A DNA stretch of 64,000 nt from positions 310,001-374,000 of the forward strand of contig NZ_QQBB01000003.1 in the NCBI RefSeq assembly GCF_003350535.1. The letters run 5' to 3'. The stretch's first letter is position 1; the number at the start of each line of letters is the position of its first letter. This stretch comes from Microvirga subterranea (GTDB lineage Bacteria > Pseudomonadota > Alphaproteobacteria > Rhizobiales > Beijerinckiaceae). A program made the position numbers and the translations under genes. This document shows, piece after piece, positions 17,379 to 25,532 of this stretch. Below the pieces are notes generated by a model, which had not been told where the DNA came from, did no database searches, and saw nothing but the letters and a program-made list of their open reading frames with translations.

Positions 17379-18227
17379 TCACGCCCTCACGAGGAGCGCG
17401 GTCGTATCGTCGCTCTCCTTGAAGCGCGGATAGAGCCTGCCGGCCGGGTCCACTTCGGTCTCGATCCGCCGGGCCTCGCAGGCCAGCGCCTCGAGACCGT
17501 CCGTCAGCGCGCGCTCCATCAGGGTCGCGGCATCGACGGCCTCGTAGAGGTCGACGAGAGCCGAGAATCCGTCGCTGGTGAGGAGGATGGCGGTTTCGCC
17601 CGGGCATCGCACGCGCTCGTGCCGGAGCCTGTCAACGGCGGTCGGATCGAGGCCGAGCAGCGCCAGACCCCTGCCCTGCTTCTGGCGCTGCCGGCGCTCG
17701 GCGAGCCAGGCCTGGAAAACAGGCGTGCCGGTGACGGTCTTGGGCGTGGCCCCGCTGGCAGCGAGAATCTCCGCCGCCTTCGCGGCCTCGAACCGCCGCA
17801 GATCGGGCGCTTCGCCGAGGGTGAGGACCGTCCCGTCGGGCGCCCTCACGAAAGCGGTCGTGTCTCCGAAGGTCCAGACATCCAGGCTGTCGCCGTCCCG
17901 GCACACGAGCGTCATGGCGCCGAGCGGCCAGGTGATGGGGTCGTGGCGCGCGGGCGGCGCCTTGGCCAGAAAGATCGTCCGCGCCTCCTCCATCACGTGG
18001 CGGAGAAGCGACGGCCCGTCATTCGCCTCGGGAGCCAGGTCGGAGAGGCGCCGGCTTGCGAAGCCCGCAAGCCATGCGGCATCGCTCGCCTCGTCCATGA
18101 TCGGCTCGGTTCCGGGAAAGATCGAGGTGTCGATCACCCAGGCCCAGTCGCCGGAGACGCCGCAGGAATCCTCGTTCGGCCTGTCGGGCGACCCTGGCCA
18201 GCTGATGCGATCCAAAACCGTGAACAT
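17379..18227 (-). CDS. PP2C-like protein phosphatase domain protein
   Basis: A 282-residue protein with a PP2C-type layout. Near the N-terminus is RPNEDSCGVSGDWAWVIDTS, corresponding to the NED...DG metal-binding strands, with the usual DG replaced by DT. The middle has DVWTFGDTTAFV, then AILLTSDGFSALVD, and the C-terminus has KESDDTTALLV, matching the last PP2C metal motif. Most metal-binding Asp are therefore present. ATG 18227 was chosen over a TTG seven codons upstream. It diverges from marC with 69 bp between. The substrate is unknown; activity is likely but not certain. Confidence 0.75.
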   Translation of the reverse strand: MFTVLDRISWPGSPDRPNEDSCGVSGDWAWVIDTSIFPGTEPIMDEASDAAWLAGFASRRLSDLAPEANDGPSLLRHVMEEARTIFLAKAPPARHDPITWPLGAMTLVCRDGDSLDVWTFGDTTAFVRAPDGTVLTLGEAPDLRRFEAAKAAEILAASGATPKTVTGTPVFQAWLAERRQRQKQGRGLALLGLDPTAVDRLRHERVRCPGETAILLTSDGFSALVDLYEAVDAATLMERALTDGLEALACEARRIETEVDPAGRLYPRFKESDDTTALLVRA

Positions 18228-18296
18228 CGTTGCAGCAGCCCTCGCCAAATGCCTCTCGGGACGCCATAACGCAAAGCTAGCGATAAGGTCCAGCCG

Positions 18297-18935
18297 ATGC
18301 TCCTAGACTACATCTCCGCCGCCCTCGTGACCCTGCTGGTCACCCTCGACCCGCCGGCGCTTGCGCCGATCTTCGTCTCGCTGACGCGTGGCATGACCGG
18401 GGACGAGCGCCGCCGCGTCGCCATGAGAGCGTCCTTTATCGCCTTCGGGATCCTCGCCTTCTTCGGCCTCGGCGGCGAGGTTCTCCTGCGCCTCCTCGGC
18501 GTCGGCATCCCGGCCTTCCGCATCTCGGGCGGGCTTCTGTTGTTCTGGATCGCCTTCGAGATGGTGTTCGAGCGCCGCAACGAGCGCAAACAGCATACCG
18601 CCGACGTGGCCATCACCGAGGACCATATCCGCAACGTCGCCGCCTTCCCGCTCGCGATCCCGCTCATGGCCGGCCCTGGAGCGATCACGGCCACGATCCT
18701 GCTGGCAGGCCGGGCCGATGGGAACCCGATCTATCTCGGCTTCCTGATCGCCCTCATCGCGCTTGGCGTCGCCTCGTGCTTCGCGGTCTTCATGGCGGCG
18801 GACCGCGTTTCGCGGATGCTCGGCGTCACCGGGAACGTGGTCCTGAGCCGCCTGCTCGGCGTGATCCTGGCAGGGCTCGCCGTCCAGTTCATCATCAACG
18901 GCGTCGAGGCGCTGTTCCGGCCGCCTGCGCTCTGA
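18297..18935 (+). CDS. MarC family integral membrane protein
   Basis: A 212-residue membrane protein of the MarC/YchE family, with about six hydrophobic segments and the family signature LVTLDPPALAPIFVSLT near the N-terminus, then FRISGGLLLFWIAFEMVFE and FPLAIPLMAGPGAITATILL. The transported substrate, if any, is unknown; the original link with multiple antibiotic resistance was not upheld. ATG 18297 follows a GATAAGG sequence. It diverges from the PP2C-like gene and converges on the OhrR-type regulator. Confidence 0.93.
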   Translation: MLLDYISAALVTLLVTLDPPALAPIFVSLTRGMTGDERRRVAMRASFIAFGILAFFGLGGEVLLRLLGVGIPAFRISGGLLLFWIAFEMVFERRNERKQHTADVAITEDHIRNVAAFPLAIPLMAGPGAITATILLAGRADGNPIYLGFLIALIALGVASCFAVFMAADRVSRMLGVTGNVVLSRLLGVILAGLAVQFIINGVEALFRPPAL

Positions 18936-18953
18936 CGCTGCGGCGATCGCCCG

Positions 18954-19442
18954 TCAACGCGGGTCCCGCCTCCCGGCCCTGTCGAGAGTCTGGCGAAGCT
19001 GGTTGAGTTGGTTCTTGAGGGCGTCGAAATCGTCCTGCGTCAAACCGACGCCGCAGACCACGTCGCGCCAGACCGCCGTGACGGGAGCCCGCAGGTCCCG
19101 CCCCTTCTGGGTCAGGCTGATCCGCACCTGGCGCTCGTCCTGCGCGTCGCGCTTGCGCTGAACGACCCCTGACGCCTCGAGCCGCTTCAGCAGGGGCGTG
19201 AGCGTGCCCGAATCGAGGAACAGGCGCTGGCCGATCTCCTTCACGGTCACGTTGTCAGTCTCCCAGAGGACGAGCATCACGATGTACTGGGAATAGGTCA
19301 GCCCGAGCGGCTCCAGCAGGGGCTTGTAGAACCGAGTGAAGGCATGCGCTGCCGCGTAAGTTGCGAAACATAACTGACTCGACAACTGCAGGCTGTCATC
19401 GTCACAGGTCGGCACGGTCTCTTGCGGCAACACAAACGTCAC
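18954..19442 (-). CDS. MarR-family regulator, OhrR type (organic peroxide sensor)
   Basis: A 162-residue winged-helix repressor. The stretch [20 protein letters not shown] carries the single N-terminal Cys that in OhrR senses organic hydroperoxides. The DNA-binding part has [34 protein letters not shown] and the wing [18 protein letters not shown]. There is no second Cys in the region used by two-Cys OhrR except one in WRDVVCGVG, which could form a disulphide. No ohr peroxidase gene lies in the window, so its target may be itself or distant. A palindrome lies in its upstream region at 19493-19504. Confidence 0.85.
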   Translation of the reverse strand: MTFVLPQETVPTCDDDSLQLSSQLCFATYAAAHAFTRFYKPLLEPLGLTYSQYIVMLVLWETDNVTVKEIGQRLFLDSGTLTPLLKRLEASGVVQRKRDAQDERQVRISLTQKGRDLRAPVTAVWRDVVCGVGLTQDDFDALKNQLNQLRQTLDRAGRRDPR

Positions 19443-19492
19443 TCCACTGCTCGTTCGAATTATAGCGCGCCGATGAATTGGACCAAAGATAT

Positions 19493-19504
19493 ATTGCGCG
19501 CAAT
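19493..19504. promoter_or_regulatory. Perfect 12-bp palindrome upstream of the OhrR-type gene
   Basis: ATTGCGCGCAAT is a perfect palindrome 51 bp upstream of the regulator start and 113 bp before the small gene at 19617. It overlaps a second imperfect dyad, CGCAA-TTGAT-TTGCG. A candidate operator, but it does not closely match the known OhrR site, so assignment is tentative. Confidence 0.35.
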
Positions 19505-19616
19505 TGATTTGCGGTCTAAGGGTTCGTCACAGCAAGGCGGCTCATGTCATTTCGGCGGGCCATTGTCGACCCCCGTCCCGAGCCGCCCCGCGTCTCGTCG
19601 AACCATGGAGAATGGA

Positions 19617-19970
19617 ATGTCGCAGTCTCATGCGATATCCGCAGGCGCGCAGCCCGAGATCGCCCCCTGTCGCGACAGGATCGAAGAGCAGATCATTCGC
19701 GCCTATGTGCGGCTGGCGCTTGCGCCCGATCAGACTGGTGGCTTGCGCACCATCACCCTGACCCAGTTCGGCGCCCTCGAGATTCGGCTGACCGAGGTGT
19801 CTGGAGCGTCCGAGGCAACGCCTTTCCCGCCGTTCTGGGTCGAGATCTATTCCCATGAGAGCAGCTGCGTGATCGACAGCTGCGGCTGCTTCGAGTTCGA
19901 CGAGGACGAGCTGACCGCCGCCGTCGACCTCGTGGTGGATGCTCAGCGTCACCAGCCGGTTCTCAATTGA
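19617..19970 (+). CDS. Small protein of unknown function
   Basis: A 117-residue protein. Residues 20-45 (DRIEEQIIRAYVRLALAPDQ) are helical, followed by beta-type segments LRTITLTQFGALEIRLTEV and PFWVEIYSHESS, then CVIDSCGCFEFDEDELTAAV, with three Cys close together. ATG 19617 has GGAG six bases upstream; an earlier ATG at 19605 is less well placed. It diverges from the OhrR-type regulator, with the palindrome at 19493 between them, so it may be in the regulon. The Cys cluster could be redox-active, but I do not recognise the family. Confidence 0.7.
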   Translation: MSQSHAISAGAQPEIAPCRDRIEEQIIRAYVRLALAPDQTGGLRTITLTQFGALEIRLTEVSGASEATPFPPFWVEIYSHESSCVIDSCGCFEFDEDELTAAVDLVVDAQRHQPVLN

Positions 19971-20047
19971 CGGCCGGGATTGATCCCGGTCAATCGGGCC
20001 CATGCACGCTCTGCTAGCATGGCCTCTCCCAACCCGAGGAGAGCGAC

Positions 20048-20383
20048 ATGCCCGTCTTCATCACCCGCGGACGCTTCACGCCGGAGGCCCTCAAGGGGAT
20101 GCTCGCTAAGCCCGAGGACCGGGCCCAGGCGATCAATCAGCTGTTCGAGCAGTCCGGGGGTCGGCTTCTGGCCTATTACATGACGTTCGGGGAGTACGAC
20201 TTCCTCGTCATCGCGGAAGGCCCCTTCGAAGGTGTGGCGACCTCCGCCATCGCGGCCGCTGCAGGCGGCGGCGTGAAGGACCTGAACACCTGCCTCGCCA
20301 TGACCTCGACGGAGATGAGGGACGCCTTCGCGAAGGCAGGCGGCGTGGCCGCGAAGTTCAGGTCCGCCGGAATGGCCCGCTAG
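20048..20383 (+). CDS. GYD-domain protein
   Basis: A 111-residue protein of the GYD family (ferredoxin-like dimeric alpha/beta barrel fold). Visible features are MPVFITRGRFTPEALKGMLA, the central TFGEYDFLVIAEGPFE in which GEYD replaces the eponymous GxYD, and a helical C-terminus. The gene follows the preceding one by 77 bp, and GGAGAGCGAC lies before the ATG. Biochemical role unknown. Confidence 0.85.
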   Translation: MPVFITRGRFTPEALKGMLAKPEDRAQAINQLFEQSGGRLLAYYMTFGEYDFLVIAEGPFEGVATSAIAAAAGGGVKDLNTCLAMTSTEMRDAFAKAGGVAAKFRSAGMAR

Positions 20384-20429
20384 CGACCATCGCGGCGAAC
20401 CGGATGGGGTACGACCTTCCGGCCGCCGG

Positions 20430-21542
20430 TCAGCGAAGCGTCTCGAGCAGGCGCCTCATGAGCTGCTGCCGCGGCGCGATGGAGGAGACGAGGCCGTATT
20501 CCTGCAGCGTATGCGCCCCGTCGCCGTCGATGCCGAGGCCGTCGAGAGTCGGGATTCCGATCGCGGCCGTGAAGTTGCCGTCCGAGCCGCCGCCCGCACG
20601 GGGCGACGAGACCAGGTCGAAGCCGATCTCGCTCGCCAGCGCCTTGGCGTGGTCGAAGAGCCTCGAGGTGCCTTCGGAGCACTCGTAGGGCGGCCGGTTC
20701 ATGTCGCCGGTCACTGTCACCCTCATATCCGGGTTGTGCGCCCTGAGGCCACGGATCGCGGCGGTGAGCGCCTCGCCGTCGGCGGCGGTCACGACGCGCA
20801 GGTCCACCGGGAAGTGGCAGTGCTGCGGGATGGTGTTCACCGCCGTGCCGCCGGAGATCATCCCGACCGTGGTGGTGACGCCGCGCTGGTAGTCGGTCAT
20901 CGCCTCGATGGCGAGGATCTGGCGCGCCGCCTCGTAGATCGCGTTGCGGCCGTCCTGGTGGCGCGACCCCGCATGGGCGGGGCGCCCTTCCACATGCACG
21001 TCGAAGCGGCCGACCCCCTTGCGGGAGGTCACGATCTTGCCGCCGTCGCGGGCCGGCTCGGTGACGAGCGCATAGGCCGAGCGACGGCCGAGATCCTCGA
21101 TGATCGGCCGCGTCATGGGCGAGCCGATCTCCTCGTCCGGGGTGACGAGGAACACCATCGGCCGCGCCGCGCTGCCCTGGCGCGCCACCTCCTTGAAGGC
21201 CTCGAGCGCGAAGAAGGCGCCGCCCTTCATGTCGTAGACGCCCGGCCCGTAGATGCGGTCCCCGTCGATCCGCAGCGGCAGGTCGCGCTCGATGGTGCCG
21301 ACCGGATGCACGGTGTCGAGGTGCGACATGACCAGGATGGCGGGCTCGTCGCTTTGCGGCCCGGCCCGCAGGACGAGCGCATCGCCCAAGCCGTCCTCGC
21401 CCCGCACGCGCTCCACCGCCACGGGCGCGTCCTGCATCTGCGCGGTGACGAGGTCCATCATCAGGTTCACGCCGGCCACGTCGTGGGTGGGGCTCTCGGT
21501 CCGGATCCAGGTGCAGAGGGTGTCGAGGGATTTGGAGGTCAT
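20430..21542 (-). CDS. M20-family zinc peptidase (carboxypeptidase G2/ArgE-like)
   Basis: A 370-residue M20 metallopeptidase or deacylase. Metal ligands are visible: His and Asp in ILVMSHLDTVHPVG, Asp in GVYDMKGGAFFALEA, the Glu pair in VTPDEEIGS, and His in GDGAHTLQEYG. A dimerisation domain lies between residues about 175-285. No signal peptide, so cytosolic. Substrates in this family include N-acyl amino acids, folate-derived glutamate and dipeptides; the sequence does not decide. It faces away from the RTX gene cluster and is transcribed alone. Confidence 0.9.
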   Translation of the reverse strand: MTSKSLDTLCTWIRTESPTHDVAGVNLMMDLVTAQMQDAPVAVERVRGEDGLGDALVLRAGPQSDEPAILVMSHLDTVHPVGTIERDLPLRIDGDRIYGPGVYDMKGGAFFALEAFKEVARQGSAARPMVFLVTPDEEIGSPMTRPIIEDLGRRSAYALVTEPARDGGKIVTSRKGVGRFDVHVEGRPAHAGSRHQDGRNAIYEAARQILAIEAMTDYQRGVTTTVGMISGGTAVNTIPQHCHFPVDLRVVTAADGEALTAAIRGLRAHNPDMRVTVTGDMNRPPYECSEGTSRLFDHAKALASEIGFDLVSSPRAGGGSDGNFTAAIGIPTLDGLGIDGDGAHTLQEYGLVSSIAPRQQLMRRLLETLR

Positions 21543-21573
21543 GGGCCGCTTTTCGTCGATCGAATCTCATGAA

Positions 21574-21600
21574 AAAGGCGGCATGAAGCCGCCTTTCGTT
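21574..21600 (-). terminator. Rho-independent terminator downstream of the large RTX gene
   Basis: Stem AAAGGCGGC/GCCGCCTTT with a 5-base loop. On the minus strand the stem is followed by TTTTTCATG, so it should end the RTX transcript, whose stop codon is 110 bp upstream. A T-rich run also lies on the other side, so it may work both ways. Confidence 0.75.
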
Positions 21601-21709
21601 TCTTAGACCCGTCAGGCCCGCCTGTCACCCGCCCCACGACCGGGTGAGCCATGAGGCTCCCGCATGGCGGGCAGGGCTCATTCTAAGCAACAGGCTCCAG
21701 TTGGCCCAC

Positions 21710-24700
21710 TCAGACGAAGAAGAAGTCGGATGCGGTGAGGGTTGTGCCCTCGCCCTTCTGGAGCTTGAGGCTGGCGATCTCCACCATGGCCTTGGAGCCC
21801 GAGCCGTCCACGTCGAAGTACAGCTTCTTCGTGCGCGCGTTGTAGATGAAGAAGTCGTCCTTGTCGGCGGCCTTGTCGCCCACCTTGAAGAAGCTCGCCT
21901 TCATCTTCACCGGCTTGTCGAGCGAGGCGCCCTTGTTCTTCAGGTACTTGGCGATGGTCTTGTTGGTGAACGCGGCGTCGTCGAAGAAGATGCTGTCGTA
22001 CTTCGGCCCGAAGTCGAGGATCTGGTCCTTATGCTGGTTGGCGACGGACTTGCTGGTGAGCTTCACGTCGAACACGAAGGCGTCGCGGCTGCCCGAGCCC
22101 TTGCCGCCGGTGAGCTTGTCCTTGCCCTCGCCGCCGCCGAGCGTGTCGTTGCCGGCCTCGCCCTTGAGCGTGTCGTTGCCGCCCTGCCCGAACAGCCGGT
22201 CGTTGCCGAGCCCGCCCGAGAGCGTGTCGCCCAGCGCACCACCCTTGAACACGTCGTTACCGGCCGTGCCGGCGGTGCTCTCCGGGTCGATGTTGTTCAC
22301 GCTGATGACGAACTCGCGGCTGTAAATGGCTCCCTTCCGGTCCGCTACCTGCACCGCAATCCTATGCGAGGCCGCCTGCTCGTGGTCGAGCCGGAACCCG
22401 TCCGCCACCAGGATCTGGTTGCCTACCAGCTTGAACCGGCCGTCGGCATTGGTAAGCAGCCGATAGGTAAAGCTGTCGTTAGGGGTCGGATCAGTCGTCG
22501 AGAGCGTGCCCACCAGCGTGTCGGCGGCATCATACTCCTTCACCGTCGTGCCGCTCAAGCTAATGCCCGTCGGAGGCCCATCGGGAGTTGATGGGTTGTT
22601 TGGATCCGGGTTGTTGGGGTCCGGGTTGTTCGGATCAGGATTGTTTGGATCAGGATTGTTTGGATCCGTGACGACCTGATCGATCGCATAACGCTGCCCG
22701 CCGAACTCCACGAACTGGACGTTCTTGAGAACGTCTGCCCCATCCTCATCGGCGCGTCGATCAGTGATGAGGTAGCTGCCGTCGCTCCTACGGTGGACGG
22801 TGTAGTTCGACAAAGCGCCGGAGAAGACGGCTACGTTCTCGCCGGAACCACCGTCCAGAGAGTCGTTACCGCGACCGCCGATCAGAGTGTCGTTGTCCCC
22901 ACCACCTTCGAGGGAATCGCCATCGGCACCGCCATCGAGCCAATCGTCGCCCTCGCCGCCCCTCAGCGTATCGGCTTCGGCATGGCCGTAAAGGGTGTCC
23001 ACACCGCCCTGACCGTCGATCGTGTTGGCGACGCCGTTTCCGGCCAGACGGTCGTTGAAGGCCGAGCCGAGGATGTCCTCGACATTGCGGATGAAGTCGC
23101 CCTGGGCGTCGCCGCCAATGCCGGTGCTCTCGTTGTCGCTGATGCGGTGGAGATTGACGTCGACGCTCTCGGCCGACAGGGTGTAGTCGACGACATCGTG
23201 GTCGCCCGTGCCGCCATCCAGGTAATCGGCATCACCGCCGTATCCGGCCAGGGTGTCGTTGCCGGCACCGCCGTAAATCCGGTTTGCGACACCGTTCCCG
23301 GCCAGACGGTCGTTGAAGGCCGAGCCCTGAATGTCTTCCACGTTGCTGATGAGATCGCCCTCGGCATCGCCGCCGATGTTGGTGGTGCGATCGAGGCGGA
23401 TGAGAGCGACATCCACCGCCTCGGCCGACCCGCTGTAGTCGACGATGTCGCGATCTCCCGCGCCACCGTCAATGTAGTCGGCCCCGGCTCCGCCGATCAG
23501 CGTGTCGTCCTCGCTGCCGCCCTCCAGCCTGTCGGCCTCGCTGCCGCCATCGAGACGGTCTGCTCCCGTCCCACCGTAAAGAGTGTCTAGCCCCTCCCGG
23601 CCATACAATTTGTCGTCGCCGCCCTCGCCGATCAGCTTGTCGTTGCCCCGGTACCCGTCGAGAGTGTCGTTGCCGCCGTTCGTGCCGCCGGATGTGCCGC
23701 CGCCCCGGAGTTCGTTGTCGTTGTCGTCGCCACCGAGCTCATCGTTGAAGAGCGAGCCGACAAGCGCCTCGATCCCGGAGAAGGTGTCGCCGTTCGCGTC
23801 TCCCTCCATGCCGCGACCCAGCTTGAGGTCGGCCTTCACGGCCGCGGCGGCTGTCGCGTAGGTGGCGAAGTCGAATCCAATGTCGCCCTGCAGCTTGTCT
23901 GCACCGGCTCCGCCTTCGAGCACGTCGTCGCCGTTGTTCCCACTGAGCGTGTCGTTGCCGGAACCGCCTCTCAGGACATCGACGAAGCCGGTGCCCATAT
24001 AGTGATCGTTGTCAGTGGTACCGTCCAGATTCACGCCTGCCGTGCGTGGATCCAAGCCCTGAGCCTTGACCACGGTCCCGGCGCTCCAGGTGATCAGGAG
24101 GCGACCGTCCGGAAGCGCCGCAATGGACGCCTCGGCGCCGGCACCGACGCCTGAGAAGACATGCTCGTCCTTTTTGACGCCCGCCGAATCATAAGTGATG
24201 ACGCGGATATCCGGACCGGCGCTGAAGGTCACCGCGAACCCATCCAGCATCTTCGCAACGGTGATGTGTTTCGGGACCAGCGAGCTACCTGGTGCAGGCC
24301 GCCAGAGTTCGATCCGGTCGGATGGCCCTTCCTGTTGCGGGCTGCTCCGGTTGATGACCCGACCGGCGAGCTTGATGCCGTCAAACCAGACCAGCATGAC
24401 TTGGTCGGCGCTGAGATCAACCGTTCTGATCCGGAGATCATTGCTCACTCCTGTACCTGCGGATGCGACTTTGATTGCACCTGCCGATACATCAGAAGAG
24501 TTTTCGGGAGGACTGCCGGCATAGATGCCGTAGCCAGTCATCACCCCATTAGACCACTCCTCTCGCGCCCAGAAAAACAGCCGCTGCTGCCCTTGGCCAG
24601 ACCACTTAGAGGCCGAGACGGCGGTATCGATCACCTTCCCCTGTGTAGCCGGTGAGCCCACCTGCCATGATGTCGCGCTATCCACAGCGACGTACCTCGC

Positions 24701-25189
24701 TCCGAACTGAGCCCACGGAGGACTAGAGTTGAGGTAGTTGGAAGACAGGTAAAAACGACCCTCGGTCGCGCTGTAATCCACGCGCGGGCGAACAGACTGA
24801 CCAACATTGTCCCACTGCTCGTCCGCACCGAGAAGCCCACCCGCATTGCCGTAGCGAGACCTGACGGCACTGCCTGCATCCGAGCTGTAATCCTCCCACA
24901 CGACGGCATAGCCGCCGTTGGGAAGACCGACAGCCTCGGGCCGAAGCTGCTCACCCGACTTCGTGGTGTTGACGAGGAATGCCGCACCGTCACCCACCGG
25001 TGCACCGTCGGCGTGGAAGAGTCGGCCATGGATGCCGTGATCAGCGTCTCCGAAACCGTCGTCGGCATCGTTGTCGCCAGCCCAGACAATCAGCAGCCGA
25101 CCTCCCGTCAGGGTCGTCACATAAGGCGAAAGATGACTTCCAGCCCATGGACTAACCCTGATTTCGTTTGTCCATGTCGTAATCGCCAT
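21710..25189 (-). CDS. Large RTX calcium-binding secreted protein with cadherin-like domain
   Basis: A 1159-residue protein without a Sec signal. Residues about 1-400 form a beta-rich repeat region. RTX nonapeptides begin near residue 405 (LRGGSGNDTLSGNNGDDVLE) and recur through several blocks. A long segment is duplicated (SAFNDRLAGNGVAN occurs twice). A DPNNP linker (five tandem units) precedes a cadherin-like domain (SLSGTTVKEYDAAD to FVISVNN), more RTX motifs (GGLGNDRLFGQGGNDTLKG) and a C-terminal region ending LTASDFFFV. This architecture indicates type I secretion with Ca-induced folding. ATG 25189 has GAGGAG six bases upstream. Function: a surface or biofilm-matrix protein is plausible; no enzyme domain is visible. 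Confidence 0.9.
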   Translation of the reverse strand: MAITTWTNEIRVSPWAGSHLSPYVTTLTGGRLLIVWAGDNDADDGFGDADHGIHGRLFHADGAPVGDGAAFLVNTTKSGEQLRPEAVGLPNGGYAVVWEDYSSDAGSAVRSRYGNAGGLLGADEQWDNVGQSVRPRVDYSATEGRFYLSSNYLNSSPPWAQFGARYVAVDSATSWQVGSPATQGKVIDTAVSASKWSGQGQQRLFFWAREEWSNGVMTGYGIYAGSPPENSSDVSAGAIKVASAGTGVSNDLRIRTVDLSADQVMLVWFDGIKLAGRVINRSSPQQEGPSDRIELWRPAPGSSLVPKHITVAKMLDGFAVTFSAGPDIRVITYDSAGVKKDEHVFSGVGAGAEASIAALPDGRLLITWSAGTVVKAQGLDPRTAGVNLDGTTDNDHYMGTGFVDVLRGGSGNDTLSGNNGDDVLEGGAGADKLQGDIGFDFATYATAAAAVKADLKLGRGMEGDANGDTFSGIEALVGSLFNDELGGDDNDNELRGGGTSGGTNGGNDTLDGYRGNDKLIGEGGDDKLYGREGLDTLYGGTGADRLDGGSEADRLEGGSEDDTLIGGAGADYIDGGAGDRDIVDYSGSAEAVDVALIRLDRTTNIGGDAEGDLISNVEDIQGSAFNDRLAGNGVANRIYGGAGNDTLAGYGGDADYLDGGTGDHDVVDYTLSAESVDVNLHRISDNESTGIGGDAQGDFIRNVEDILGSAFNDRLAGNGVANTIDGQGGVDTLYGHAEADTLRGGEGDDWLDGGADGDSLEGGGDNDTLIGGRGNDSLDGGSGENVAVFSGALSNYTVHRRSDGSYLITDRRADEDGADVLKNVQFVEFGGQRYAIDQVVTDPNNPDPNNPDPNNPDPNNPDPNNPSTPDGPPTGISLSGTTVKEYDAADTLVGTLSTTDPTPNDSFTYRLLTNADGRFKLVGNQILVADGFRLDHEQAASHRIAVQVADRKGAIYSREFVISVNNIDPESTAGTAGNDVFKGGALGDTLSGGLGNDRLFGQGGNDTLKGEAGNDTLGGGEGKDKLTGGKGSGSRDAFVFDVKLTSKSVANQHKDQILDFGPKYDSIFFDDAAFTNKTIAKYLKNKGASLDKPVKMKASFFKVGDKAADKDDFFIYNARTKKLYFDVDGSGSKAMVEIASLKLQKGEGTTLTASDFFFV
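22593..22667. repeat. Five tandem 15-bp units encoding the DPNNP linker
   Basis: Units of the form GGATTGTTTGGATCA repeat five times in phase (22593, 22608, 22623, 22638, 22653) with a few substitutions. On the minus strand they encode a DPNNP repeat joining the RTX block to the cadherin-like domain. Such units can vary in number by slippage. Confidence 0.85.
23042..23326. repeat. 258-bp spaced direct repeat inside the large RTX gene
   Basis: The same sequence beginning GCCAGACGGTCGTTGAAGGC occurs near 23043 and again near 23301. It encodes SAFNDRLAGNGVAN in both copies, each preceded by an IGGDA.GD....NVEDI. motif. This marks a tandem duplication of an approximately 86-residue RTX module. 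Confidence 0.75.
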
Positions 25190-25532
25190 CGAAGACTCCT
25201 CGCATTGATGCCGCTGCAGCAGTTCCAATTCTGCCGCTCCATAGCAGCATTTGAACTACATTGAAACGTTATTCTATTTTGTATCTTGGAACACATGTGT
25301 CAACAGGCAGGTCGCTGAAATTGTCATCAGTGAACTGAGAAGCCCGCAAAGGGCGCCGGCAAAGCCTTTACGGCAGGTTTGCCGCCTTGCCTGCGAGTTG
25401 ACGCGTTCCTGAGACCAAAGGATCAGCCGAGCCCTATGCCGCAGCGGCGCTCCTAATCATAACGTTATAGTGTAATAGTAACCCATCGACGGTAACGCAG
25501 AGAACCGCAACCAGCACAAGGGGCATTTCACC
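25190..25532. promoter_or_regulatory. Shared divergent promoter region between two RTX genes
   Basis: This 343-bp gap is clearly AT-richer than its surroundings near both ends. It has a perfect palindrome ACACATGTGT at 25291-25300. AACGTTAT occurs at 25265-25272 and the palindrome ATAACGTTAT at 25459-25468, one close to each gene. These are candidate sites for common control of the two RTX genes. No small gene with a convincing start was seen. Confidence 0.4.

Noticed and set aside
22585..22670. DPNNP units as a CRISPR-like array
   Set aside because: The 15-bp units are contiguous without spacers and lie in frame inside a coding sequence.
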